A DNA stretch of 64,000 nucleotides from Mycobacterium bohemicum DSM 44277 (GCF_001053185.1 NZ_CSTD01000001.1:556761-620760), one strand, 5' to 3'; positions 7,827-16,267 are shown, numbered from the stretch's first letter. The notes: generated from the letters alone by a model not told the origin. Numbers and translations: made by a program.

Positions 7827-8428
7827 TGGCCACCGCGGCACGGGCGACCACCGGCACGAGTGCGCCAGCGCCGAGGCGCTCGGCTCGCCAGCGGCTGCTC
7901 GATGCCGCCGACGAATTGTTTTATGACGAAGGCGTCCACACCGTGGGCATCGACCGCGTTATCGAACACGCTGGAGTGGCCAAGGCGTCGCTGTACAACG
8001 CGTTCGGCAGCAAGGACGAATTGGTGCAGGCCTATCTCGATGGACGGCACGCGCGCACCATCGCCCGTCTGCGGGCCGCGGTGCAACAGCACAGTGACCC
8101 GGTGGCGCGGGTGTACGCGGTCTTCGACGCCCAAGCCGAAATCCTTGCCCAGCCCTCCTTCCGTGGTTGCGCGTTCATCTCGGCCAGCGCCGAGGCGCCG
8201 CCCGGCGGAATGATCGAACACGCCGTCGAGGCCTACCGCGCCGAGCTACGGGAACTGTTCACCAATCTCGCCGCAGACACCGGTGCCGCCGATCCCCGGA
8301 CGCTGGGACGCCAACTGCACCTCGTCTATGACGGCGCCATCCTCAGCGCGCAGATGGATCACGACCCATCCATCGCGGCGGAGGCTCGCGCCGCAGTCAC
8401 CGCACTCCTTACCTCGGCATCAGCTTAG
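7826..8428 (+). CDS. TetR family transcriptional regulator
   Basis: A 200-residue repressor with an N-terminal helix-turn-helix, RQRLLDAADELFYDEG then IEHAGVAKASLYNAFGSK (about residues 15-65), and a helical ligand-binding domain. The ATG overlaps the upstream stop (TGATG), which fixes the start. It closes the SDR operon and is the obvious candidate to bind TAGAC-N6-GTCTA at 6576. The RGCAFI segment in the ligand domain is common in LmrA/YxaF-like members. Confidence 0.92.
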   Translation: MATAARATTGTSAPAPRRSARQRLLDAADELFYDEGVHTVGIDRVIEHAGVAKASLYNAFGSKDELVQAYLDGRHARTIARLRAAVQQHSDPVARVYAVFDAQAEILAQPSFRGCAFISASAEAPPGGMIEHAVEAYRAELRELFTNLAADTGAADPRTLGRQLHLVYDGAILSAQMDHDPSIAAEARAAVTALLTSASA

Positions 8429-8625
8429 GCGCCCACGATCCCCACCAGCTCACCGCATTCCGGGCAGAAGCGTTGCAGCGCAACATCACCGAAGGCGCCG
8501 CCGGCCAGTTCGCTTTCCATCACCGCTGACGATGACCCCGCCCACGGACCGTTACGGATGTCCGCGTCCACCTCGACCTCAAAGCCGCCGACGGTCCGAA
8601 AACCATTGGTGAACGGCTGGTTGAC
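8425..8625 (-). pseudogene. Small open frame ending in a CxxC motif, probably a gene remnant
   Basis: Read on the minus strand, this frame gives VNQPFTNGFRTVGG... and ends RFCPECGELVGIVGA, stopping inside the TetR stop codon. Its third-position GC bias and the Cys-Pro-Glu-Cys zinc-knuckle-like end look like real protein. The frame is closed upstream by TGA, and no ATG, GTG or TTG lies near the left end. The only in-frame start is a GTG at 8571, which would give 48 residues without a ribosome-binding site. I read it as the 3' remnant of a small gene, or a very short one. Confidence 0.35.
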
Positions 8626-8748
8626 ATTTGGATTTGATGATCAAACACCCCCCACCGTGGGAACCCTGAGCACCGGAGACCCTCGATGAGTTCGGCGGGC
8701 CTCGTGTCGTTCCCAGCGTGATGTGATGCCTTGAGAGTGGTGGTGGAA

Positions 8749-9054
8749 ATGACAAGCAAACTATTCAAGTGCACGTTCGGTGCGTTGGGGGCTCTGCTAT
8801 TGGTGCCCCCGGCCATCGCCAGCGCCGACAACAAGGACGTTGAGTTTGCCAACTACCTCGAGTCGGACGGCATCCACCTCGGCACGGTGTCGCAGACCGC
8901 GGACATGGGCCGCGCGATGTGCCACGACCTGAGTGCCGGCTATAGCCAGAACGACGAGATAACCCAGCTGTCGCAGAAGCTGAGTCCGGACCAGGCCAGG
9001 TTGTTCGTTTTGGTTGCGACCACGGAGTACTGCCCGGAGAAGCACAAGTCTTAA
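8749..9054 (+). CDS. Secreted DUF732 protein
   Basis: About 101 residues from the ATG at 8749 (an in-frame TTG at 8731 is less likely). An N-terminal signal peptide (MTSKLFKCTFGALGALLLV, cleavage after ASA) precedes a DUF732 domain, a small helical mycobacterial domain of unknown function with two cysteines that probably form a disulphide (MCHDL and EYCPE). The protein acts in the cell wall or outside the cell. A second DUF732 gene lies at 42110. It converges on the CBM2 gene. Confidence 0.85.
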   Translation: MTSKLFKCTFGALGALLLVPPAIASADNKDVEFANYLESDGIHLGTVSQTADMGRAMCHDLSAGYSQNDEITQLSQKLSPDQARLFVLVATTEYCPEKHKS

Positions 9055-9106
9055 CCGTCGGCGCTCGCTCGGCCGGACTCAGTGCGTCAGCCCTGAGCCG
9101 TCACCT

Positions 9107-9535
9107 CTAGCTACAGCGATATTGCCCGTTGAGCACACAATTCGACGGTGGCGAGTACGTCCCGCTCAGCACGCCGCGAAAGCCACCCGTGGCCGAACCA
9201 CCGGGTGCAATCATCCGGTTCCAGTTCGCCGGGGTGAGAACGAAGTGCGTGCCGGATTGTGCGATGGTGCTATTCCACGTGTGCAGGACGGATTGCCCCG
9301 CCGGCATGTCGAATTCGAGCCGCCAATCGGACATCGGCGCCGCGCTCCAGTTGGTGACGGTGAAGTTGGCGATGAAACCGGTCTGCCACGTCGATGACAC
9401 CGACAACGTCGCGGCGGCCGCCGCCGCATGGGCTACCGGGGTGCTGGCGAGTGCGAAGGCGGTCACCATGAAGGCAGACACGATCACGTGAAGCGCTGTG
9501 CGGCAGCGCTTGACGAAAGTGCCCAGTCCGGCCAT
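9107..9535 (-). CDS. Secreted CBM2 carbohydrate-binding protein, Rv1987-like
   Basis: 142 residues from the ATG at 9535, the same length as M. tuberculosis Rv1987 and strongly similar throughout. A signal peptide ending AHA is followed by a single family-2 carbohydrate-binding module (STWQTGFIANFTVTN, WRLEFDMPAG, HTWNSTIAQSG). There is no catalytic domain, so the old label chitinase is unlikely to be right for the protein alone. It should bind cellulose or chitin outside the cell. Frames continue upstream of 9535, but the conserved N-terminus starts MAGL. Confidence 0.9.
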   Translation of the reverse strand: MAGLGTFVKRCRTALHVIVSAFMVTAFALASTPVAHAAAAAATLSVSSTWQTGFIANFTVTNWSAAPMSDWRLEFDMPAGQSVLHTWNSTIAQSGTHFVLTPANWNRMIAPGGSATGGFRGVLSGTYSPPSNCVLNGQYRCS

Positions 9536-9664
9536 AGCAGCCAACACTAAAGTCGAACACGCGGTATCGGCCCGCGCATCGCGGGCCCGCTGCACGACCT
9601 TTGCTCAATTGAAACCGTGATGAAATCTGCGCCTCGACGGAACGTGCGTGTCTCACTTCGGCGA

Positions 9665-10078
9665 TCACGCGGAGACTGAGCCGACCCTGCGCGCGCCCTC
9701 CCAGCTCAAGGACCTGGTCGCGTAGTACCACGCCCCGCGTTCGTAGACGAGCTCGTCGGAGTAGGTGCCGGTGGTGAACGCGTCGCCGGACTCGGCGAGC
9801 AGCACGGCAATGCAGTGCTGGGTGGCGAACACGCCGTCGACGACGATGTCGTGGTCGAGGGTCACCAGCCGACCACGGCCACCGTCGAAGGCAGTCCGCA
9901 GGTCGGTATGCACTTGTCCGTTGACCGCGAGGCGGGCGCCCGTGTGTTTGAAAGTGGCGATCCATGGCGTTCGTTCGCCGCCACTGTAGTAGCGGTTGTG
10001 GCGGGCATTGAGGTTCAGGATCGCCGCTCGCGCGGCCGTAGCGTCCAGGACGCACTGCTGTTGATAACCCATCGACAT
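9665..10078 (-). CDS. SnoaL/NTF2-like domain protein
   Basis: A 137-residue cone-shaped NTF2-fold protein (ILNLNARHNRYYSGG near the N-terminus, RGAWYYATRSLSW near the C-terminus). The fold serves steroid isomerases, dehydratases and the small subunits of ring-hydroxylating dioxygenases. It lies downstream of the Rieske oxygenase gene on the same strand, 105 bases away. A shared role in aromatic or steroid breakdown is plausible but not shown. Confidence 0.8.
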   Translation of the reverse strand: MSMGYQQQCVLDATAARAAILNLNARHNRYYSGGERTPWIATFKHTGARLAVNGQVHTDLRTAFDGGRGRLVTLDHDIVVDGVFATQHCIAVLLAESGDAFTTGTYSDELVYERGAWYYATRSLSWEGARRVGSVSA

Positions 10079-10182
10079 CGTTCTCTCACTTTCTGGCGGT
10101 GCACTGTGCAGCCAAAACGGTCACGCTAAAGTCGTGCTGGGCCAGGGCATTCCGCGGGCGCGGCACCACCGGCTGCCGGCCA

Positions 10183-11298
10183 TCACGCATCGGCTGCCGC
10201 CGGATCCGGTTGTCCATCAGGGAGATACCCGAAATCGCCGGGCGTCGGCTCGGGCCCGGGGTAGAACCGATGCGCCCACCGCCGCAGCGCCGCGTAGTCC
10301 CGGGCCTCTTCGGGGGCCAGGTTGGGCTTCTCCAGATACTTCATGTTCTCCCAGGTGAAGAAGTCTTGCTTGATGACCTCTTGCTGCAGTTGCAGGAACC
10401 TGGCCGCCCGTCCCGTGGGAACGTCGCCGGTGTCGCCCGGCTCGCGGACCGACGACTGGGTATAGAAGTAGTCGGTGTACTCCTCGTCGACGGGCGTTTG
10501 CCCGGTCACCTGAATTGTCTCGACCAGAGTGTCGGGGAACCTGACTATCCCGAGTCCCAGCGAGTAGTTGTCGTAGATGATGTCGGCGTCGACCGGTCCG
10601 TTCGGTGTCAGCCACGTCGACTCCCGGCCACCCCCGAAGTTAGCCCGCACCGTCGCGTGCAGGTGATACCCGTCGACATTGAAAGACGTTGTGTTCGCCG
10701 CGGAATCGGCCTTGTGCACGAACTGGACGTGGTAGGGGTCGGCCGCGTTCTCGATGATCATCTGCGCATGGACCTTCACCCGGTTGACCATTCGCGTGTG
10801 GGGGTGCAACGGGTAGCGGTCCGAGCTCTCGAGGTCGGGCAGCACCGGCGGCTGCCAGTACGGCGCACGCCCGTGGCGTTCATGCCACACCACGATGAAG
10901 CCATACCACTCCCGGGTGGGATAGGTCTTGATGCGCACGTTCTGCTTACAGCCGATCTTGCTGTAGGGAATCGAGGTGTTTGCGCCATCCCCGTTCCAAC
11001 GCCAGCCGTGCCAGGGACACACGATCTGCTCCCCCTCGACGGTGCCGCCGATGCCCATGTTGGCGCCCAGGTGCAGACAAAAGGCGTCCAACACCCGGGC
11101 CTGCCCGGACTCGGTCCGGAACAGCACCAGGTCCTCGCCGAAGTAGTGGACCGGCTTGACGTCGCCCGGGCGCAGGTCCGACGAGAAGCCGACGATGAAC
11201 CACCCGGTGGGAAACCGGTAGGTGGAGAGCGCAATCCCGGAGGCTCCGAACTCCAACTCCGACGGGTCGGCCGCCACGCTGGTGAAGGTCTCTGTCAT
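10183..11298 (-). CDS. Rieske non-haem iron oxygenase, KshA-like
   Basis: A 371-residue oxygenase component. The Rieske [2Fe-2S] centre is CLH (about residues 74-76) with CPWHGW about 20 residues on. The mononuclear iron site is NAADPYHVQFVH (N-x2-D-x2-H-x4-H). The layout matches 3-ketosteroid 9-alpha-hydroxylase oxygenase (KshA) and related enzymes, which need a separate reductase; none is adjacent. ATG start with GGAG about 5 bases before it. It diverges from a GntR gene, and a motif at 11357 is shared with the GntR promoter side. Confidence 0.88.
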   Translation of the reverse strand: MTETFTSVAADPSELEFGASGIALSTYRFPTGWFIVGFSSDLRPGDVKPVHYFGEDLVLFRTESGQARVLDAFCLHLGANMGIGGTVEGEQIVCPWHGWRWNGDGANTSIPYSKIGCKQNVRIKTYPTREWYGFIVVWHERHGRAPYWQPPVLPDLESSDRYPLHPHTRMVNRVKVHAQMIIENAADPYHVQFVHKADSAANTTSFNVDGYHLHATVRANFGGGRESTWLTPNGPVDADIIYDNYSLGLGIVRFPDTLVETIQVTGQTPVDEEYTDYFYTQSSVREPGDTGDVPTGRAARFLQLQQEVIKQDFFTWENMKYLEKPNLAPEEARDYAALRRWAHRFYPGPEPTPGDFGYLPDGQPDPAAADA

Positions 11299-11356
11299 CT
11301 CTGCTCCATCCGCGAATCAACGGCCGCAAGCCGGTGTAGGCCGGGCGCCGCTCCGA

Positions 11357-11368
11357 CTGTTTTACTAT
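11357..11368 (-). promoter_or_regulatory. Shared motif ATAGTAAAACAG (oxygenase side)
   Basis: Read on the minus strand, ATAGTAAAACAG lies 59 bases before the oxygenase ATG. It differs in one base from ATAGTAAAATAG at 11751. It is the main AT-rich patch in the area, so it could be a -10 region, an operator for the neighbouring GntR protein, or both. Confidence 0.45.
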
Positions 11369-11750
11369 CTTTAGCATTCTAGGTCAAGGTTGCCCGGGCG
11401 CGCCGCGACGTTCCGAAGCCAGGTGGCGCTCCCCTGCCCGCCCCCCGCGGGCGGCCCTGCCGCAATCCCCGCGCTAATCGTCTGACAGCGCAATGCCGCT
11501 TTCGGGCACGACGCCACGGCACCGGCGACCGCGGGCTTCAGATCGGATCGGATTGGCTGTTGGGGGATTTCGACTTCGTCACGCTCTCCCAGTCGGGAAA
11601 ACCTCGGGCACCAGGCCTTCGCAGACCCCGTTGGCTTCGCACTGGTCGGCGACGCCGTGAACCCTCATGCTCTTCTCCTTGCCGTCACACCCTCGTCGCC
11701 TCGCGGCGGCGGATCCCGCGATAAGGACCACCTCAGCAGACGGCGCTGTT

Positions 11751-11762
11751 ATAGTAAAATAG
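11751..11762 (+). promoter_or_regulatory. Shared motif ATAGTAAAATAG (gntR side)
   Basis: Plus-strand copy, 11 of 12 bases identical to the inverted copy at 11357. It lies about 190 bases before the preferred gntR start. TATAGT at 11750-11755 is itself a good -10 hexamer. The placement suggests the regulator controls both itself and the oxygenase. Confidence 0.45.
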
Positions 11763-11949
11763 CTTGGCAACGATCCCGGTTCCAGGTGTTGGATTGGCGG
11801 CACTGGCGCGGCAGCGCTTGATTTCTCGCCCACCGCCGCGCCAGCGCGCAACTCCGGCGAGGCCCCGCTGGCCTGCTAAATTCACAAGAAACGGGTCGCG
11901 GGTGGCTGGACTGCAACCAGGGCAACCCAAACCGCCGCAGGGAGTTCAG

Positions 11950-12759
11950 ATGACAGCAGCAGGCGTGGGCCAGCAGCCTCGCCCACGATTGACGACCCCC
12001 CGCCTCGCCGAAACCGTGGCCGACGAGCTGCGCCGCCAGATCGTTGACGGCGAGATCGCTGACGGAACCTTGCTCCCCCCTCAGGCGGTGTTGGTGGAGC
12101 GATTCAATGTCAGCCTCGTATCTTTGCGCGAGGCGTTGCGGATTCTCGTCACCGAGGGACTGATCTCGATTCGACGCGGCAACCAGGGTGGTGCGGTGGT
12201 ACACGCGCCGGACAAGACCAAAGCCGGCTACATGCTGGGTCTGCTGCTCCAGAGCCAATACGTGAAACTCGACGATCTGGCTGCCGCGCTGAAATCCATC
12301 GAGCCCACCTGCGCGGCCATGGCGGCCCAACGCCCGGACCGCGCCAAGGCGGTGATCCCGGTGATGCAACGGATCAACGCCGCCATGGCCGACACCCTGG
12401 ACGACGGACCCTTGTGCACGGAGTACGGCAGGCAGTTCCACGACAGCGTGGTGCAGGGCAGCGGCAACTCGACATTGATCGCCGTTGTGGGAAGCCTTGA
12501 GGCGTTGTGGACCCACCACGAACAGAAATGGGCGGAGAGAAGGTCGGCCGATGGCGCCTACCCGACCCTTGAGGAACGCAAGCTTGCGTTGAAGACGCAC
12601 CAAGCGCTCGCCGACGCCATCGAGATCGGCGACGCCGAGCGCGCCCAACACATTGCCGCACGGCATCTGGCCGATACCCAGCTCTATGTCCTGGCCGAGG
12701 ACCGCAACAAACGCATCATCGCCACGACCCAGCATGGGGTCTTCCCGATGAGTGAATAA
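11950..12759 (+). CDS. GntR family regulator, FadR subgroup (FCD domain)
   Basis: 269 residues from the ATG at 11950, which has AGGGAG about 6 bases upstream. The N-terminal winged helix is LAETVADELRRQIVDG...LVERFNVSLVSLREALRIL. The C-terminal helical FCD domain carries acidic/His metal or ligand residues (RQFHDSVVQG, HQALADAIEIGD, ARHL). FCD regulators usually sense small carboxylates. Its position opposite the oxygenase makes that gene the likely target. Confidence 0.9.
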   Translation: MTAAGVGQQPRPRLTTPRLAETVADELRRQIVDGEIADGTLLPPQAVLVERFNVSLVSLREALRILVTEGLISIRRGNQGGAVVHAPDKTKAGYMLGLLLQSQYVKLDDLAAALKSIEPTCAAMAAQRPDRAKAVIPVMQRINAAMADTLDDGPLCTEYGRQFHDSVVQGSGNSTLIAVVGSLEALWTHHEQKWAERRSADGAYPTLEERKLALKTHQALADAIEIGDAERAQHIAARHLADTQLYVLAEDRNKRIIATTQHGVFPMSE

Positions 12760-12784
12760 GCGGCCGCCATCGGTGGCTTTGCCC

Positions 12785-13840
12785 TCACACGACGCAATGT
12801 CGCGCCCCGTAGATCGGCAGGTCGGATGGTCGCATCACCCCGGGGTCGGCGTCGCAGACGAAGGGCACCGCGTGGACCGCGGCCATGGCGGTTAACACCG
12901 TGAGCATGCTCGTGGCGTCGGGTTCCTGCGACAGCCCGCTGGTGCGCGGCATCGTGAAGTTCAGCGTCGCTTCGACGCGGGGCTCACCTTCAATCTCGAT
13001 GCGGAAACGTTCCGGTTCGCCCCACTGCGGATCCAGCGCGTCTCTGCTCATCGTCCAGCACGTTTCCAGCTCGACGACGACGCGCCCGTGGGCCAGGCCC
13101 CGGTAGACGCGTCGCTGCCCGGCAACGGTGCCCTCGGGGAATCGCATCCAGCCCAGGTCGATGTCGCGGGTGGCGGCGGCGTGCTCGACGTACCCTTCGG
13201 TCGCCTCCAATTCGAGGGCCATCATGCCGGCCACGAGATCCAGGGTTTCGAAGTAACCCAGCCCGAGCGCGGACGGCCCCGAGTCGATCGGCTCCGACCT
13301 GGTCCCGATCGGTCGTCCAAATCCCATGGCGCGCCAGGCTTGTGGGACAGGATAGGTGGTCGCGTCGAACGTCTCGATCAACCGGACGCTGTGCACACGG
13401 CGGCAGGAACCGGTGAGAAACCCGGCGAGCACGTTGATGAAGCCCGGCTCGGATCCGGTCCCCAGGAACGTGGTACGGCCCCGCCGGCATGCCGCCTCGA
13501 GCGCGTCCCGTTCCGTGCGACGGTGACTTCCGGTCACGAAGTCCCCGGTCGTGACGACGTTGATACCGGCATCAAGGAATCGGCAGGCAAGCTCGAAATC
13601 GAGGACGTTGGGTTCATAAATCACGCAATCCGGCGCCAGGCCGATGAGGGCGTCGACGTCATTGCTCGCCGTCACACCGGTCGCGGGCCGGTCGACCAGC
13701 TCGCCGGCGTCTTTCCCAATCTTCTTCTCCCCGTGCGCATATAGGCCGACGAGATCGAGTTCGGGGTGATCGATGACCGCTTGCAGCGAGCGCCGCCCGA
13801 CCGTTCCGGTCGACCACTGCACCACACGGTAGGTCTTCAT
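12785..13840 (-). CDS. DapB-like NAD(P)-dependent dehydrogenase
   Basis: A 351-residue protein with an N-terminal Rossmann domain (VVQWSTGTVGRRSLQAVI, about residues 7-24) followed by a region like the dihydrodipicolinate-reductase fold, as in 2,4-diaminopentanoate-dehydrogenase-like proteins. Several such paralogues occur in mycobacteria next to steroid, fatty-acid or amine catabolic genes, and their substrates are mostly unknown. ATG start. It converges on the gntR gene. A role with the oxygenase is possible from position only. Confidence 0.8.
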   Translation of the reverse strand: MKTYRVVQWSTGTVGRRSLQAVIDHPELDLVGLYAHGEKKIGKDAGELVDRPATGVTASNDVDALIGLAPDCVIYEPNVLDFELACRFLDAGINVVTTGDFVTGSHRRTERDALEAACRRGRTTFLGTGSEPGFINVLAGFLTGSCRRVHSVRLIETFDATTYPVPQAWRAMGFGRPIGTRSEPIDSGPSALGLGYFETLDLVAGMMALELEATEGYVEHAAATRDIDLGWMRFPEGTVAGQRRVYRGLAHGRVVVELETCWTMSRDALDPQWGEPERFRIEIEGEPRVEATLNFTMPRTSGLSQEPDATSMLTVLTAMAAVHAVPFVCDADPGVMRPSDLPIYGARHCVV

Positions 13841-13918
13841 GCAAGTTCCTCAGATCGTGTCGATGCGTGACCCCGCGGCGGGGGTGTGGAACGGGTGGCC
13901 CGCTCGCACGGGTGGCGC

Positions 13919-14206
13919 TCAGCTCACTTGCTTCAACGTGTAGTGGGCAGATGTTCGCCTCGGGTCATCAGCGAGCCTGTTGACCTCTTGGCGGATCGGA
14001 TCGACAGCACCCCCGAAGACGCCGGGGCAGCCGTCGGGACACGTGACTTCCCACCACACGTCCGTCTGGTGTGGTGGCCACGCGGCGATTTGCCCGCCCC
14101 TGGGCTGATAGCCGATGTGGGTGGCGGGCTTGATGAGGTTGCCGATGTGGTGTTGTGACGGGCAGAAGAGCGCCACGTCGATACCGAGGTGCTGGGTGTC
14201 GGTCAT
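13919..14206 (-). CDS. Small conserved-looking protein of unknown function
   Basis: 95 residues from MTDTQHLG (ATG at 14206; another ATG lies three codons earlier). I do not recognise the family. The sequence is well formed: ALFCPSQHHIGNLIKPATH, then WPPHQTDVWWEVTCPDGC with two cysteine clusters that could bind a metal, and an acidic/arginine helix near the end. There is no signal peptide. It lies between the DapB-like gene and the gene for a secreted repeat protein, on the same strand. Confidence 0.6.
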   Translation of the reverse strand: MTDTQHLGIDVALFCPSQHHIGNLIKPATHIGYQPRGGQIAAWPPHQTDVWWEVTCPDGCPGVFGGAVDPIRQEVNRLADDPRRTSAHYTLKQVS

Positions 14207-14259
14207 AGCCGCCATTCTGCGCTGCCCGTGCGCACTGCCGGACACTATCCGCTGGATCA

Positions 14260-14589
14260 CTAGCCCGGCGGCGGCACGATCGGCGGGCGGCACACGTTGG
14301 CGCCCGGATCCCACCACCAGCCGTTGTCGCACGCCAGCGGTTGCGGCCCGACACCCAGCGGCCGGCAAACATTGGCCGTCGGATCCCACCACTGGCCCGG
14401 GTCGCACGCCAACGGCTGTGGCCCGACTCCCAGCGGGCGACAGACCTTCCCCGTCGGGTCCCACCATTCGCCGGCGTCGCAGTCGGCCTTGCCCACCGCC
14501 GGCGTCACGATCGTCGCGAATGCCATCGACGCCATTGACATCACGGCCACCATGACGGCGGGAACAAGGCGGCGAACCAAAGTCCTCAT
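14260..14589 (-). CDS. Secreted protein with three Cys-WWDP repeats
   Basis: 109 residues from the ATG at 14589, with GGGAGG about 5 bases before it. A signal peptide (VMVAVMSMASMAFATIV, cleavage near VGKA) is followed by three 25-residue units of the pattern C-D-x3-W-W-D-P-x3-VCRP, separated by LGVGPQPLA. Each unit has two cysteines, so each is probably a small disulphide-stapled module exposed in the wall or medium. The function is unknown. An earlier ATG at 14622 is in frame but less well placed. Confidence 0.8.
   Translation of the reverse strand: MRTLVRRLVPAVMVAVMSMASMAFATIVTPAVGKADCDAGEWWDPTGKVCRPLGVGPQPLACDPGQWWDPTANVCRPLGVGPQPLACDNGWWWDPGANVCRPPIVPPPG
14306..14480. repeat. 75-bp tandem repeats inside the Cys-WWDP gene
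   Basis: Units beginning GGATCCCACC at 14306 and 14381 and GGGTCCCACC at 14456 are exactly 75 bases apart. The DNA-level similarity is high, so copy number may vary between strains. Confidence 0.75.
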
Positions 14590-14788
14590 TCCGGGCCTCC
14601 CCCCTCGTCGCTTATTCATCATGCAACCGAGTCCGAGCAACGAGGTCAAGACCGTTTTGTCGGATTGCGCAGGCCGGGGCAGTGCGCGCACTCAGCGCAG
14701 GGATGGTCCACAATTGGGGAATGCAGCCTGGTCATCCCCACGACGTCGCATTGACCGCAATACCCCTGCTCGCGTCCGGGCGGGCGTG

Positions 14789-16267
14789 ATGGGCAACGCC
14801 TCCGGGCCCGAGCAAGGCTCAACCCGCCCGCTCAGCGGCTTGTCGGACGTACGCGCGTTCTTTCACACCAACAAGGTGCCGCTCTACTTCATCTCGCCGA
14901 CCCCGTTCAATCTGCTGGGCGTCGACCGCTGGATACGAAACTTCTTCTACCTGACCTACTACGACTCGTTCGAGGGCAATCACTCGCGCGTGTTCGTGCC
15001 CCGGCGCCGCGATCGCATCGACTTCGACTCCATGGGTGATGTGTGCAACCACCTGCTGCGCGACCCGGAGACACTCGAATTCATCGCAAGTCGGGGGCCG
15101 GGCGGCAAGGCCTGCTTCGTGATGATGGACGAGGAGACGCAGGCCCTCGCGCGTCAGGCAGGGCTGGAGGTCATGCATCCCCCGGTGGAGTTGCGCGATC
15201 GGCTGGGGTCCAAGACCGTGATGACGCGCTTGGCCGACGAGGCCGGGGTGCCGAGCGTGCCTCACGTGATCGGGCGGGCCGGCTCCTACGAGGAATTGCT
15301 GACGCTGGCGCAGGATGCCGGATTGGGAGATGACCTGGTCATCTCGATCCCCTATGGCAACGCCGGCAGCGGAACCTTCTTCGTGCGCGGCCAACGCGAC
15401 TGGGACGAGCACGCCGGTGACCTGGTCGAGCAGGAACTCAAAGTCATGAAGCGCATCCGCAATGTCGAGGTGTGCATCGAGGGCGCCGTCACCCGCCACG
15501 GCACCGCGATCGGGCCCGCGATGACCAGCCTCGTCGGCCATTCGGAGCTCACTCCCTACAAGGGCGCGTGGTGCGGCAATGACATCTGGCGCGAAGTGCT
15601 GCCGGTGCACCAGACGCGTGCGGCGCGCGAGATGGTGGGAAAGCTGGGCGACATCCTCAGCCGCGAGGGGTACCGCGGCTACTTCGAGGTCGACATTCTG
15701 CACGACCTGGACTCCGACGAGCTCTACCTGGGCGAGGTGAACCCCCGCCTGAGCGGCGCCAGCCCGATGACGAACCTGACCACCGAGGCCTACGCCGACA
15801 TGCCCCTGTTCCTCTTCCACCTGCTCGAGTACATGGACGTGGACTACGAACTCGACATCGACGAGATCAACGCGCGCTGGGAGCGCGGATATGGCGAGGA
15901 CGAGGTCTGGGGTCAGGTGATACTCAACGAGACCTCGCCGGATATCGAGATCTTCACCTCGACACCGCGCACCGGGGTGTGGCGCATCGACGACGAGGGT
16001 CGTGTTTCCTTCGCGCGGCCCGCCAACGACTGGGCCACGCTGCTCGACGGGTCCGAGGCCTTCTACATGCGCGTGGCGGCGCCGCACGACTTACGTTGCG
16101 AGGGGGCCCAACTCGGGGTGCTCGTTACCCGCGGGCACCTCCAGAACGACGACTACCAGCTCACCGAGCGCTGCCAACGCTGGGTCAAGGGCATGAAGGG
16201 GAAGTTCGTCTCGACTCCCCTGACGCCGGCCGCGCCGATCGTCTCGCGGCTCGTCGCGCGCGCGTGA
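14789..16267 (+). CDS. ATP-grasp ligase-like protein
   Basis: 492 residues from the ATG at 14789 (a GTG lies at 14786). The protein is ATP-grasp-like: a central ATP-binding region (DDLVISIPYGNAGSG, KRIRNVEVCIEGAV) and the metal-binding end of the fold, EVDILHD then LYLGEVNPRLSG. The family joins a carboxylate to an amine or thiol through an acyl-phosphate, and biotin-carboxylase-like members occur. The substrate is unknown. Its TGA overlaps the GTG of the next gene by 4 bases, so the two are coupled and probably act together. Confidence 0.8.
   Translation: MGNASGPEQGSTRPLSGLSDVRAFFHTNKVPLYFISPTPFNLLGVDRWIRNFFYLTYYDSFEGNHSRVFVPRRRDRIDFDSMGDVCNHLLRDPETLEFIASRGPGGKACFVMMDEETQALARQAGLEVMHPPVELRDRLGSKTVMTRLADEAGVPSVPHVIGRAGSYEELLTLAQDAGLGDDLVISIPYGNAGSGTFFVRGQRDWDEHAGDLVEQELKVMKRIRNVEVCIEGAVTRHGTAIGPAMTSLVGHSELTPYKGAWCGNDIWREVLPVHQTRAAREMVGKLGDILSREGYRGYFEVDILHDLDSDELYLGEVNPRLSGASPMTNLTTEAYADMPLFLFHLLEYMDVDYELDIDEINARWERGYGEDEVWGQVILNETSPDIEIFTSTPRTGVWRIDDEGRVSFARPANDWATLLDGSEAFYMRVAAPHDLRCEGAQLGVLVTRGHLQNDDYQLTERCQRWVKGMKGKFVSTPLTPAAPIVSRLVARA

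Larger units (their letters stand above)
11299..11949. other. Divergent control region between the Rieske oxygenase and gntR genes
   Basis: 651 bases without a supportable gene. It holds two copies of a 12-base AT-rich motif in opposite orientations, one near each gene. Frames reading into the GntR gene from 11764 start at TTG and code for an arginine- and proline-rich extension that is unlikely to be translated. Confidence 0.5.

Noticed and set aside
10099-11382. 427-codon plus-strand frame opposite the Rieske oxygenase
   Set aside because: The minus strand has intact Rieske and iron-binding motifs; the plus frame has none.
11764-11949. N-terminal extension of the GntR protein from TTG 11764
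   Set aside because: The extension is Arg/Pro-rich and unconserved, and AGGGAG lies before the ATG at 11950.
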